From positions 1 through 5,012 of the forward strand of contig PUOI01000033.1 of NCBI GenBank assembly GCA_003552765.1: 5,012 nt of DNA, given 5' to 3'. The notes beneath the pieces were generated by a model that had not been told where the DNA came from, searched no databases, and saw only the letters and a program-made list of their open reading frames with translations. Shown one piece after another: positions 1 through 4,656 of this stretch. Each line of letters begins with the position of its first letter. Positions within the stretch are counted from its first letter, which is position 1. The DNA is from Candidatus Hydrogenedentota bacterium (GTDB lineage Bacteria > Hydrogenedentota > Hydrogenedentia > Hydrogenedentales > SLHB01). A program made the translations under genes and the position numbers.

Positions 1-396
1 ACCACGGGCCGGCCCCGCCGTTGCGGCTGGTTGGACATGGTCCAGCTCCGCCGCGCCGCCCTGCTCAACGGGGCCACGTCCCTCGTGCTGACAAAAGCCG
101 ACGTACTCAGCGCCTTCGACACCATCCGGATCGCCGTGGCGTACGAACTCGACGGCCGCCGCACGGACGAGTTCCCCTCCCAAACCTGCCAAGTGGAACA
201 AGTCACTCCCATCTACGAGGACTACCCCGGCTGGCGCCAAGACATCACGGGCTGCAAGGCATGGGAGGAGTTGCCCGAGAAGGCCCAGAAATACTTCCGG
301 CGCATCGAGGAACTGGCCGGCGTCCCCATTAGCCTCGTCAGCGTTGGACCAGGCCGGGAACAGACCATCAAGTTGACCGAGCCCTTCGCCGGCTAA
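1..396 (+). CDS. purA: Adenylosuccinate synthase, C-terminal part (5' end outside window)
   Basis: PurA joins IMP and L-aspartate using GTP to make adenylosuccinate, the first committed step from IMP to AMP, in the cytoplasm. The frame is open from base 1 and 131 codons are seen of a family length near 430. It begins within the conserved TTGRPRRCGWLD segment, the arginine-bearing loop that binds aspartate and IMP in the family. The guanine-recognition motif TKADVLSAFD follows at window residues 33-42. The terminal block SVGPGREQT, which contacts GTP in the family, lies near residues 115-123, and the protein ends eight residues after it. All landmarks are in the usual order and spacing, so the gene looks intact apart from the window edge. 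The next gene, rpsU, lies 177 bp downstream and appears to have its own promoter. I see no convincing terminator directly after purA. Confidence 0.97.
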   Translation, partial: TTGRPRRCGWLDMVQLRRAALLNGATSLVLTKADVLSAFDTIRIAVAYELDGRRTDEFPSQTCQVEQVTPIYEDYPGWRQDITGCKAWEELPEKAQKYFRRIEELAGVPISLVSVGPGREQTIKLTEPFAG

Positions 397-463
397 GGCG
401 CTGAAGGGCTGGAAACGCGTTCCTTGAGCACATCCCCCACGCTGGAAATGCGGAATTTCGAGA

Positions 464-493
464 TTGATCCACTGCGTCAGCGCGTGGTATTAT
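464..493 (+). promoter_or_regulatory. Candidate sigma70-type promoter for rpsU
   Basis: TTGATC at 464-469 and TATTAT at 488-493 are separated by 18 bp. A TG dinucleotide at 485-486, one base before the -10 box, makes it an extended -10. The -35 matches TTGACA at four of six positions and the -10 matches TATAAT at five of six. Transcription would start near 500, giving a leader of about 75 nt before the rpsU start codon. This is motif matching only; the match stands out because the flanking DNA is GC-rich. Confidence 0.5.
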
Positions 494-503
494 ACTGACG
501 GTG

Positions 504-518
504 CGCGGGAGTCCCGCG
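504..518 (+). promoter_or_regulatory. Leader hairpin upstream of rpsU
   Basis: CGCGGG (504-509) pairs perfectly with CCCGCG (513-518) around an AGT loop. It would lie at the extreme 5' end of the transcript from the predicted promoter. No U-tract follows directly (GAAACC comes next), so it is probably not a terminator. A 5' stabilising hairpin or part of a ribosomal-protein leader are possibilities; neither is shown by the sequence. Confidence 0.4.
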
Positions 519-557
519 AAACCAAATTTTCCATCGGCCCAGCCCGGTGTTGTAGAG

Positions 558-564
558 AGGAGGT
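558..564 (+). promoter_or_regulatory. Strong ribosome binding site of rpsU, supporting a TTG start
   Basis: AGGAGGT at 558-564 is a near-perfect Shine-Dalgarno sequence. It lies 9 nt before the TTG at 574. The next in-frame alternative, GTG at 583, would have an 18-nt spacing and would remove the first three residues of the conserved S21 N-terminus. The site therefore decides for TTG. Confidence 0.8.
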
Positions 565-573
565 TGGATTTAC

Positions 574-759
574 TTGACAAAAGTGCGCGTAAAGAGCGAT
601 GAGCCCTTTGAGAAAGCCCTCCGTCGCTTCAAGAAGAAGTGTAACAAGGAAGGACTCATGCAGCGGCTGAAAGAGATTAAGCACTACGAAAAGCCGAGCG
701 AACAGCGGCGGCGCAAGCTCGCCAAGGCCATCGCCCGCAATTCGATGCAAGACGAGTAA
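574..759 (+). CDS. rpsU: Small ribosomal subunit protein S21 (bS21), TTG start
   Basis: S21 binds the platform of the 30S subunit near the 3' end of 16S rRNA and assists initiation. The 61-residue product is within the family's usual 57-71 range. It shows the family pattern: a short beta-strand start with V-V-x-x-x-E spacing (TKVRVKSDEPFEKALRRFKK), a single Cys at about residue 23, and a Lys/Arg-rich helical body (residues 11-55) with KHYEKPSEQRRRK. The TTG start is chosen because it lies 9 nt after AGGAGGT and gives the expected N-terminus. A terminator follows directly, so the gene appears to be a single-gene transcription unit from the promoter near 464-493. It is not next to dnaG or rpoD within the window, unlike the E. 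coli arrangement. Confidence 0.95.
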   Translation: MTKVRVKSDEPFEKALRRFKKKCNKEGLMQRLKEIKHYEKPSEQRRRKLAKAIARNSMQDE

Positions 760-764
760 TTCCA

Positions 765-781
765 GCTTTACTCGGTAAAGC
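765..781 (+). other. Small hairpin just after rpsU
   Basis: GCTTTAC (765-771) pairs with GTAAAGC (775-781) around a three-base TCG loop, five bases after the rpsU stop. It directly precedes the main terminator. It might protect the 3' end or be incidental; no U-tract follows it. Confidence 0.35.
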
Positions 782-792
782 CAATTCTACAG

Positions 793-827
793 CGGATACA
801 CAGGAAAGAGTCCTGTGTATCCGTTTT
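793..827 (+). terminator. Rho-independent terminator of rpsU
   Basis: A perfect 13-bp stem, CGGATACACAGGA (793-805) with TCCTGTGTATCCG (811-823), encloses a five-base AAGAG loop. TTTT follows directly at 824-827 and more T-rich sequence follows to about 844 (CTGCTTTTTGCCCTTTT). It lies 33 bp after the rpsU stop codon and isolates rpsU from the downstream signalling gene. Being a near-perfect dyad it may also act in part on the other strand, where no U-tract of similar quality is seen. Confidence 0.93.
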
Positions 828-890
828 CTGCTTTTTGCCCTTTTCCGCCTTTTCACACACAAACGGCCGATGCCGCTTGTCCCAGAAACC

Positions 891-931
891 GTGGCAGAAA
901 CTTGCCACCGCGCGGTGGGCCGCGCTAAACT
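891..931 (+). promoter_or_regulatory. Overlapping inverted repeats with candidate promoter before the receiver-GGDEF gene
   Basis: GTGGCA (891-896) and TGCCAC (903-908) form an inverted repeat with a 6-nt spacer. A perfect 14-bp palindrome, CCACCGCGCGGTGG, at 905-918 overlaps its right arm. A possible promoter, TTGCCA (902-907) and TAAACT (926-931) with an 18-bp spacer, overlaps both. The dyads therefore sit where an operator would, on the -35 box and spacer. The region is about 120 bp before the start codon. This is inferred from symmetry alone; no known regulator's site is recognised. Confidence 0.35.
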
Positions 932-1004
932 TAAGGTGGACAGCTCATGCGTGGGGAACGTTGTGACTCCGAGGCAAGAAGAGGCCGCTTATGCCGCCCC
1001 TAGA

Positions 1005-1024
1005 ATCCACCACCGTGCGTGGAT
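1005..1024 (+). promoter_or_regulatory. Small leader hairpin near the ribosome binding site of the receiver-GGDEF gene
   Basis: ATCCAC (1005-1010) pairs with GTGGAT (1019-1024) across an 8-nt loop, ending nine bases before the Shine-Dalgarno stretch AAGGAAGGAGG at 1033-1043. GGTGGA at 935-940 could instead pair with TCCACC at 1006-1011, giving an alternative long-range fold. The leader does not match what I know of c-di-GMP riboswitch cores. It may be chance in GC-rich DNA. Confidence 0.25.
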
Positions 1025-1050
1025 CCGGGTCAAGGAAGGAGGCTTGACTT

Positions 1051-1953
1051 ATGCGAGACGCACAACGGAGCGTTTTGGTTATCGCCTCGGACGGTACGAC
1101 CCAGCATGTCGTGCGATATCACTTGACGCGGGCCGGTTTCGAGGTTGAAGCCGCCAGCGATTCCACTCAAGCCGCGCAAACGCTCGGAAGCATGACTCCG
1201 GACGTCGTCATCTGCGAACTGGGCGCCTGCGAAACAACCGCCGCGGAGTTGCGTAAGGCGGTCTTTCTTGATCCCGCGACACGGCACACCCCGTTCATAT
1301 TCCTGGGCCAGAATGGCGGTCTGCCCCACAACGGCGTGGCGCCCGCCAATGGCGCCGATGAATACCTTCCCAAGCCTCTCGATCCCCTTACGCTCATCGC
1401 GCGCGTGCAATCCATCGTGACAGACCGAAACGCGCATGAGCTGATGATGCGCACCGATCCGCTAACCCACCTTCTCAATCGCGCCACCTTTGAGCAGTGG
1501 ATTTGCATGGAACTCGCCCGGCTGGCCCGCTACGGGCGCACCGCGTCGCTGGCGTTGCTCGACATGGATGGGCTCGCGAAGCTGAACGAGGCCAAAGGCG
1601 ACGCCATGGGCGACCTGGCCTTGACGGTGCTGGCCAGCCTGATTGGCCGCAGCATTCGCACCACGGATCTCGCGGGCCGGTATCATGGCCAGCAATTTGT
1701 CCTGTACTTGGCGGAGACGCCGGGCGAGGGCGCGGTCGCCTTGCTGGAACGGCTGCAAGCGGAGTATGGAGCACTCTCCGAGCAGGCCATCGGGATGGCG
1801 GCGGGCTTCAGCGCCGGGGTGGTTCAAGCGCCGTGTCATGGCAATCAGTGGGACCATCTGATTATCCACGCTTGCGCGGCCGTGCGGGAAGCCAAGGCCA
1901 TGGGGTCTGGCGGGATCAAGGCATGGACAAACGGGAGGTATTCGCCGGGGTAA
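1051..1953 (+). CDS. Receiver-GGDEF protein with degenerate phosphorylation and cyclase sites
   Basis: The 300-residue product has a CheY-like receiver domain (about 7-124) followed directly by a GGDEF domain (about 135-295). There are no membrane segments, so it is probably cytoplasmic. In the receiver, the acidic pair is replaced by A12-S13, the phosphoacceptor Asp by E56 (PDVVICEL) and the switch Thr/Ser by G86, while K108 of the YLPKP motif is kept. In the GGDEF domain the start DPLTHLLNR is normal. The metal Asp D171 and guanine-contact residues N179 and D188 are present by alignment with PleD. The signature itself is HGQQF (212-216), losing both acidic residues. The inhibitory-site motif R203-x-x-D206 is kept nine residues before the signature, as in active family members. 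It is therefore unlikely to synthesise c-di-GMP and may bind it, or act as a scaffold. The ATG start is 8 nt after GGAGG (1038-1042). It stands alone, with no kinase gene beside it in the window. Confidence 0.9.
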   Translation: MRDAQRSVLVIASDGTTQHVVRYHLTRAGFEVEAASDSTQAAQTLGSMTPDVVICELGACETTAAELRKAVFLDPATRHTPFIFLGQNGGLPHNGVAPANGADEYLPKPLDPLTLIARVQSIVTDRNAHELMMRTDPLTHLLNRATFEQWICMELARLARYGRTASLALLDMDGLAKLNEAKGDAMGDLALTVLASLIGRSIRTTDLAGRYHGQQFVLYLAETPGEGAVALLERLQAEYGALSEQAIGMAAGFSAGVVQAPCHGNQWDHLIIHACAAVREAKAMGSGGIKAWTNGRYSPG

Positions 1954-1961
1954 GGGCAGCG

Positions 1962-2918
1962 TCACAACCTGAACTGAGCCTTGAGTACCTCGGCGATCCG
2001 GTCGATGTCCTCCCGGCTTTCCAGCGGCAAGCCAAAGGCCTCCGCGATCGGACCGGCGGCGCTCCGAAGGCGCTCGAGTTCCAACGGGGTGGTGTCATAG
2101 CCTTCAAAAGGCCCTTCCAGGGGCTGGCGCGCGGTTTCGCGGACCAAGGTTTCCAGGTACTCGGCGATGTGGACCATCTTCTCGTAATTGAGCTTTTCCG
2201 GGGTGTCCGTGGGCGCGTGGTAGTGTTCCCATCGGGCGCAGGTCAGAAAGAGATAGGGCCGGCGGTTGACGCGGAAGATGTAGTAGTCGCTTTGGTCGCC
2301 GATATAGCGGTTCAACGTGGGGACCGCCTGGATGCCTTCGGAGTGTCCGGCGCGCTTCACGGCTTCGGCCAAACCGGGGTCGCTTTCCATGCCCGTGAGA
2401 AACATGACGTTGGCCAAACCCGGAATCGGCACATCGTGACCAACGAGATCCATGACCAGGGGACAATGGATGTCTTCCGTACGCTGATTCTCGTAGAAGT
2501 GGACGCTGCCCATAGCCGGGGATAGATAGTAAGGCGGCTCTTCGGCGTCGAAGAACGCCAGGATAACCCGCCTCTCCGCGGGCTCCGCAAGCAGCCGCTC
2601 CCCCACGGCCAACGCGATGGCCATGGCGGCGGCGTTGTCGTCGGCCCCGGGCTGAGCGCCACAGGTGTCATAATGCGCCGCGATCAGTACGGGGGATGCG
2701 GCGGCATCCCGGCCGGGGACCTGGGCGAACACATTCACAAACGGCTGCCCTCCCACTTCGTAGGGCCACTCATAGCCTTGGTCCCCGTAGCCCGGTACGC
2801 CAAGGCTTTCGAGCCGCTCTATGAGATAGCGCCGGGCCTCTTCATGTCCCGTGGACCCCACTTCCCGCGTTCCCGGCTCGGCCAGCGCCGCCACATCCTC
2901 CCGCAACTGTTCGATCAT
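1962..2918 (-). CDS. M28 family zinc peptidase (aminopeptidase-like)
   Basis: The product is a co-catalytic two-zinc exopeptidase of family M28, 318 residues from the chosen start. The metal and catalytic residues are all visible: H82 in AHYDT, bridging D93 in PGADDNAAA, general base E126 and ligand E127 in FFDAEE, D157 in VMDLVG, and H234 in HYHAPTDTP. Compared with secreted M28 enzymes there is no signal peptide or added domain, so a cytoplasmic location is inferred. The start ATG (2916-2918) has GGAG 8 nt upstream. The longer frame from TTG at 2948 would add ten residues, has no ribosome binding site, and its TTG sits in a hairpin loop. It follows the Tat-sulfatase by 91 bp on the same strand. 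The true substrate is unknown; glutaminyl cyclases share this fold and cannot be excluded. Its stop is 8 bp from that of the convergent receiver-GGDEF gene. Confidence 0.92.
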   Translation of the reverse strand: MIEQLREDVAALAEPGTREVGSTGHEEARRYLIERLESLGVPGYGDQGYEWPYEVGGQPFVNVFAQVPGRDAAASPVLIAAHYDTCGAQPGADDNAAAMAIALAVGERLLAEPAERRVILAFFDAEEPPYYLSPAMGSVHFYENQRTEDIHCPLVMDLVGHDVPIPGLANVMFLTGMESDPGLAEAVKRAGHSEGIQAVPTLNRYIGDQSDYYIFRVNRRPYLFLTCARWEHYHAPTDTPEKLNYEKMVHIAEYLETLVRETARQPLEGPFEGYDTTPLELERLRSAAGPIAEAFGLPLESREDIDRIAEVLKAQFRL

Positions 2919-2938
2919 ATGCACTGCTCCATCCCTGT

Positions 2939-2957
2939 CCCCCGCCAAAGACGGGGG
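2939..2957 (-). other. Hairpin between sulfatase and M28 peptidase genes
   Basis: Read on the minus strand, CCCCCGTC pairs with GGCGGGGG around a TTT loop: eight pairs, one of them G-U. No U-tract follows (ACAGGG comes next), so a classic intrinsic terminator is unlikely. It may act as a processing site, an attenuator or a 3'-end stabiliser in a shared transcript. It ends 20 bp before the M28 start codon and resembles the hairpin at 4604-4618 in sequence and position. Confidence 0.6.
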
Positions 2958-2963
2958 CCTTGC

Positions 2964-2990
2964 TTAACGCCGCACGCCTGCGCGGTCCCA
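2964..2990 (-). pseudogene. Remnant of a sulfatase 3' end (last codons and stop)
   Basis: On the minus strand this reads WDRAGVRR then TAA. The complete end of the upstream arylsulfatase reads WADRAYVRR then TAA. At DNA level 14 consecutive bases around the stop are identical (2963-2976 against 4626-4639), and one codon is missing in this copy. Both copies are followed by a similar hairpin after a TAAG(C/T)AAG stretch. The fragment lies outside the Tat-sulfatase frame, 20 bp after that gene's stop. It could be what remains of a lost third sulfatase, or the original end of the Tat-sulfatase cut off by a frameshift. Being only nine codons long, it could also be a dispersed repeat that looks coding by chance. 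Confidence 0.5.
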
Positions 2991-3009
2991 CGCTTGGGAG
3001 CCGCAATTG

Positions 3010-4491
3010 TTACGGATTGTTGCCGGCTTGGTCCCAATCCTGAACATACCCCTCAAGCATTTCGATGACATCCTTGTACTCGGGGTCATGGTATAGGTTG
3101 AAGAACTCCCAGGGGTCTTCCTCCAAGTTGTAGAGGGCCCCGTCCTTGTCCTCGACCCGGGGATCATGAAAGTAGACGAGCTTCCATTTTTCGGTGCGCG
3201 CCATGACCTGCCTGCCCGAATTCTCGCGCAACTCATCGTACATGGAGCCGCTGTGGTCGATTTCCGAGAACACCACTTCGCGGCCTTCCGCCTCGCCGTT
3301 GATCAGCGGGACCAGGCTCCGCCCCGGAGTTTCTTCCGGCACGGCCATGTCCGAGAGGTCCAGCAGGGTGGGCAGGAAGTCGATCATCTCGACTTGGTCC
3401 TCGATAGTTCGTCCCTCCGGCAGATGCCCCGGCCACGAGTATATCAGCGGGGATCCCACGACGGGATCGTAGAAGCTGCGTTTCTTGTGCACGCCGTTCT
3501 CGCCCATGGCGAGACCATGCTCGCCGGTGACAGCGACAATGGTGTTGTCCAGTAGACCGAGGGTCTTCATCTCGTCCATGATGCGGCCCACGAAATAATC
3601 CACCATGTTCACCATGCCGTAATAGGAACTCCGTGCGACGCGGATGTCCCGTTCGGAGAGGTCCAGCGTGCCGCAATAGACGCGAAGTTGCTCGCGTTCG
3701 AACCGGGGCTTGGTGGCCAGGCCTCTTCCGTCGGGCCAGGGCAGGTCTACCGCATCCAAGTCCAGCATGAAGTCCGGCGGAACTTGTATTGGCACGTGGG
3801 GCGGGCGGAAAGAGACACGGAAGAAGAAGGGCGCATCCTGTTCCGCCAGTTCTTGACAGATATTCAGGGCCTCCTCCGTTAACAGCCCCTCCCGGGTGTC
3901 GTCGACGTGCACGTCCTGTGTGCCGCCGATCTGCCAGCCGTGGGTGGTCAAGCGCACGGGATCAAAGTGCTCGCCCTCACCGCCTGGGCGCGCGTCCTCC
4001 CGCGTCTGGAGCGGATCCGCGCGAGCGTCCCAGTAGTCATGAAGGGCGTGCAGCTTGCCCACGTTGATCGGCCTCATCTCTGCCTCGATCCAAGGTTGTA
4101 AGAGACTGGACCTTTCTTGCTGCGTGGCGGCATAAGGCGGTTCTTGCGCCGGGGGGTCACCCATGTACATGGTGCGCCCAGTGACTTCGTGGCAATACCG
4201 GCCCGTCTTGAACGAGGTGCGGGAGGGAATGCAAATGGGACACTGGACAAAGGCGTGCTCGAATCGCACACCCTGTTCGGCGATACGGTCGATGTTTGGG
4301 GTGTTAGCCCACGGCGTGCCGTAGCAGCCAAAACCGTCTGGCCGAACATCGTCCAGGATGATCCACAGTACGTTGGGCCGCTGGCTGTTGTTGGCTGCGT
4401 GGGCGGGCGCCAACGCCGAAACGTTCAACGCGGCCACCCCCGCCGCGCCAAGGTTTTTCATAAAGTTCCTTCGGTCCATTTGGATATTCAC
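3010..4491 (-). CDS. Tat-exported Cys-type sulfatase (S1 family)
   Basis: The enzyme hydrolyses sulfate esters using a formylglycine made from a cysteine; the substrate is unknown. It has 493 residues from the chosen GTG. The N-terminus has a twin-arginine signal: D-RRNFMK at residues 6-12, a hydrophobic stretch rich in Ala/Val/Leu, and a likely cleavage after AHA at about residue 32. Calcium-site D47-D48 lie in WIILDDVRPD. The active-site signature is C87-I-P-S-R91 followed by TSFKTGRY. GKLH (145-148) and the FRPPH motif (H232) are also in place. The later metal motif is GEHG (E324-H325) where most relatives have SDHG, followed by Lys at 336-337. The GTG start lies 10 nt after GGAG (4502-4505); the in-frame ATG four codons later is too far from it, and a longer frame from TTG at 4611 lacks a binding site. 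An arylsulfatase lies upstream and an M28 peptidase downstream, both co-directional. Confidence 0.93.
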   Translation of the reverse strand: MNIQMDRRNFMKNLGAAGVAALNVSALAPAHAANNSQRPNVLWIILDDVRPDGFGCYGTPWANTPNIDRIAEQGVRFEHAFVQCPICIPSRTSFKTGRYCHEVTGRTMYMGDPPAQEPPYAATQQERSSLLQPWIEAEMRPINVGKLHALHDYWDARADPLQTREDARPGGEGEHFDPVRLTTHGWQIGGTQDVHVDDTREGLLTEEALNICQELAEQDAPFFFRVSFRPPHVPIQVPPDFMLDLDAVDLPWPDGRGLATKPRFEREQLRVYCGTLDLSERDIRVARSSYYGMVNMVDYFVGRIMDEMKTLGLLDNTIVAVTGEHGLAMGENGVHKKRSFYDPVVGSPLIYSWPGHLPEGRTIEDQVEMIDFLPTLLDLSDMAVPEETPGRSLVPLINGEAEGREVVFSEIDHSGSMYDELRENSGRQVMARTEKWKLVYFHDPRVEDKDGALYNLEEDPWEFFNLYHDPEYKDVIEMLEGYVQDWDQAGNNP

Positions 4492-4498
4492 GGCGACA

Positions 4499-4510
4499 TC
4501 TCTCCTCTCT
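4499..4510 (-). promoter_or_regulatory. Ribosome binding site deciding the GTG start of the Tat-sulfatase
   Basis: The minus strand reads AGAGAGGAGAGA here. The GGAG core ends 10 nt before GTG at 4491 and 22 nt before ATG at 4479. The GTG start adds only MNIQ before the ATG and keeps the twin-arginine motif close to the N-terminus, as expected for a Tat signal. ATG at 4479 remains possible if a weaker unseen signal is used. Confidence 0.65.
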
Positions 4511-4603
4511 GGACGGTTCGCCATTCGGTTCCGTCTCCGCCTGCCAAGGGGCGCTTGCGACCCGTTGGAGACGCGGACAGCCGGCTCCACTCCGTCACGA
4601 TTA

Positions 4604-4618
4604 CCCACCAAAGGCGGG
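4604..4618 (-). other. Hairpin after the arylsulfatase gene
   Basis: On the minus strand CCCGCC pairs with GGTGGG around a TTT loop: six pairs, one of them G-U. It begins 8 bases after the arylsulfatase stop codon. There is no U-tract (TAATCG follows), so full termination is doubtful and read-through into the Tat-sulfatase is plausible. It is the counterpart of the hairpin at 2939-2957, in the same position relative to a similar coding end. Confidence 0.5.
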
Positions 4619-4656
4619 ACGCTTACTTAACGCCGCACGTAGGCGCGATCCGCCCA
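4604..4656 (-). repeat. Repeat copy A: true arylsulfatase end plus hairpin
   Basis: This block contains the last ten codons of the arylsulfatase (4627-4656), a spacer and a TTT-loop hairpin (4604-4618). It matches copy B at 2939-2990. The copies are about 1.6 kb apart in direct orientation and flank the Tat-sulfatase gene. Confidence 0.6.

Larger units (their letters stand above)
2939..2990 (-). repeat. Repeat copy B: sulfatase-end remnant plus hairpin
   Basis: This 52-bp block aligns with copy A at 4604-4656 over the whole of its coding-end and hairpin parts. The best part is a 14-base identity, CTTAACGCCGCACG on the plus strand. The remainder has scattered substitutions, a one-codon gap and a longer GC stem in this copy. 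Confidence 0.6.

Noticed and set aside
397..463. Possible purA terminator
   Set aside because: Only weak, imperfect short dyads such as around GGAAACGCGTTCC are present and no T-tract follows.
920..1050. Possible c-di-GMP riboswitch in the leader of the receiver-GGDEF gene
   Set aside because: I could not find the conserved core segments or tetraloop-receptor arrangement of the known c-di-GMP classes; only short stems are present.
870..1148. Plus-strand open frame of 92 codons before the receiver-GGDEF gene
   Set aside because: It overlaps the start of the receiver-GGDEF gene in another frame, has no Shine-Dalgarno and no family resemblance, and covers the dyad-rich regulatory stretch.
1497..2525. 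Plus-strand open frame of 342 codons spanning the GGDEF domain and the M28 gene
   Set aside because: It overlaps two genes with clear family motifs in other frames, crosses their convergent junction, and its translation shows no recognisable domain. Long shadow frames are common in GC-rich DNA.
2919..2948. Ten-residue N-terminal extension of the M28 peptidase from a TTG
   Set aside because: There is no ribosome binding site and the TTG lies in a hairpin loop, whereas ATG at 2918 has GGAG at 8 nt.
3166..3555. Plus-strand open frames opposite the Tat-sulfatase
   Set aside because: They are antisense shadows of a gene with a full set of sulfatase motifs, and their translations show no domain.
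4492..4611. Forty-residue N-terminal extension of the Tat-sulfatase from a TTG
   Set aside because: It would bury the twin-arginine motif 45 residues in, lacks a binding site, and starts in a hairpin loop. GTG at 4491 with AGAGGAG upstream is better.
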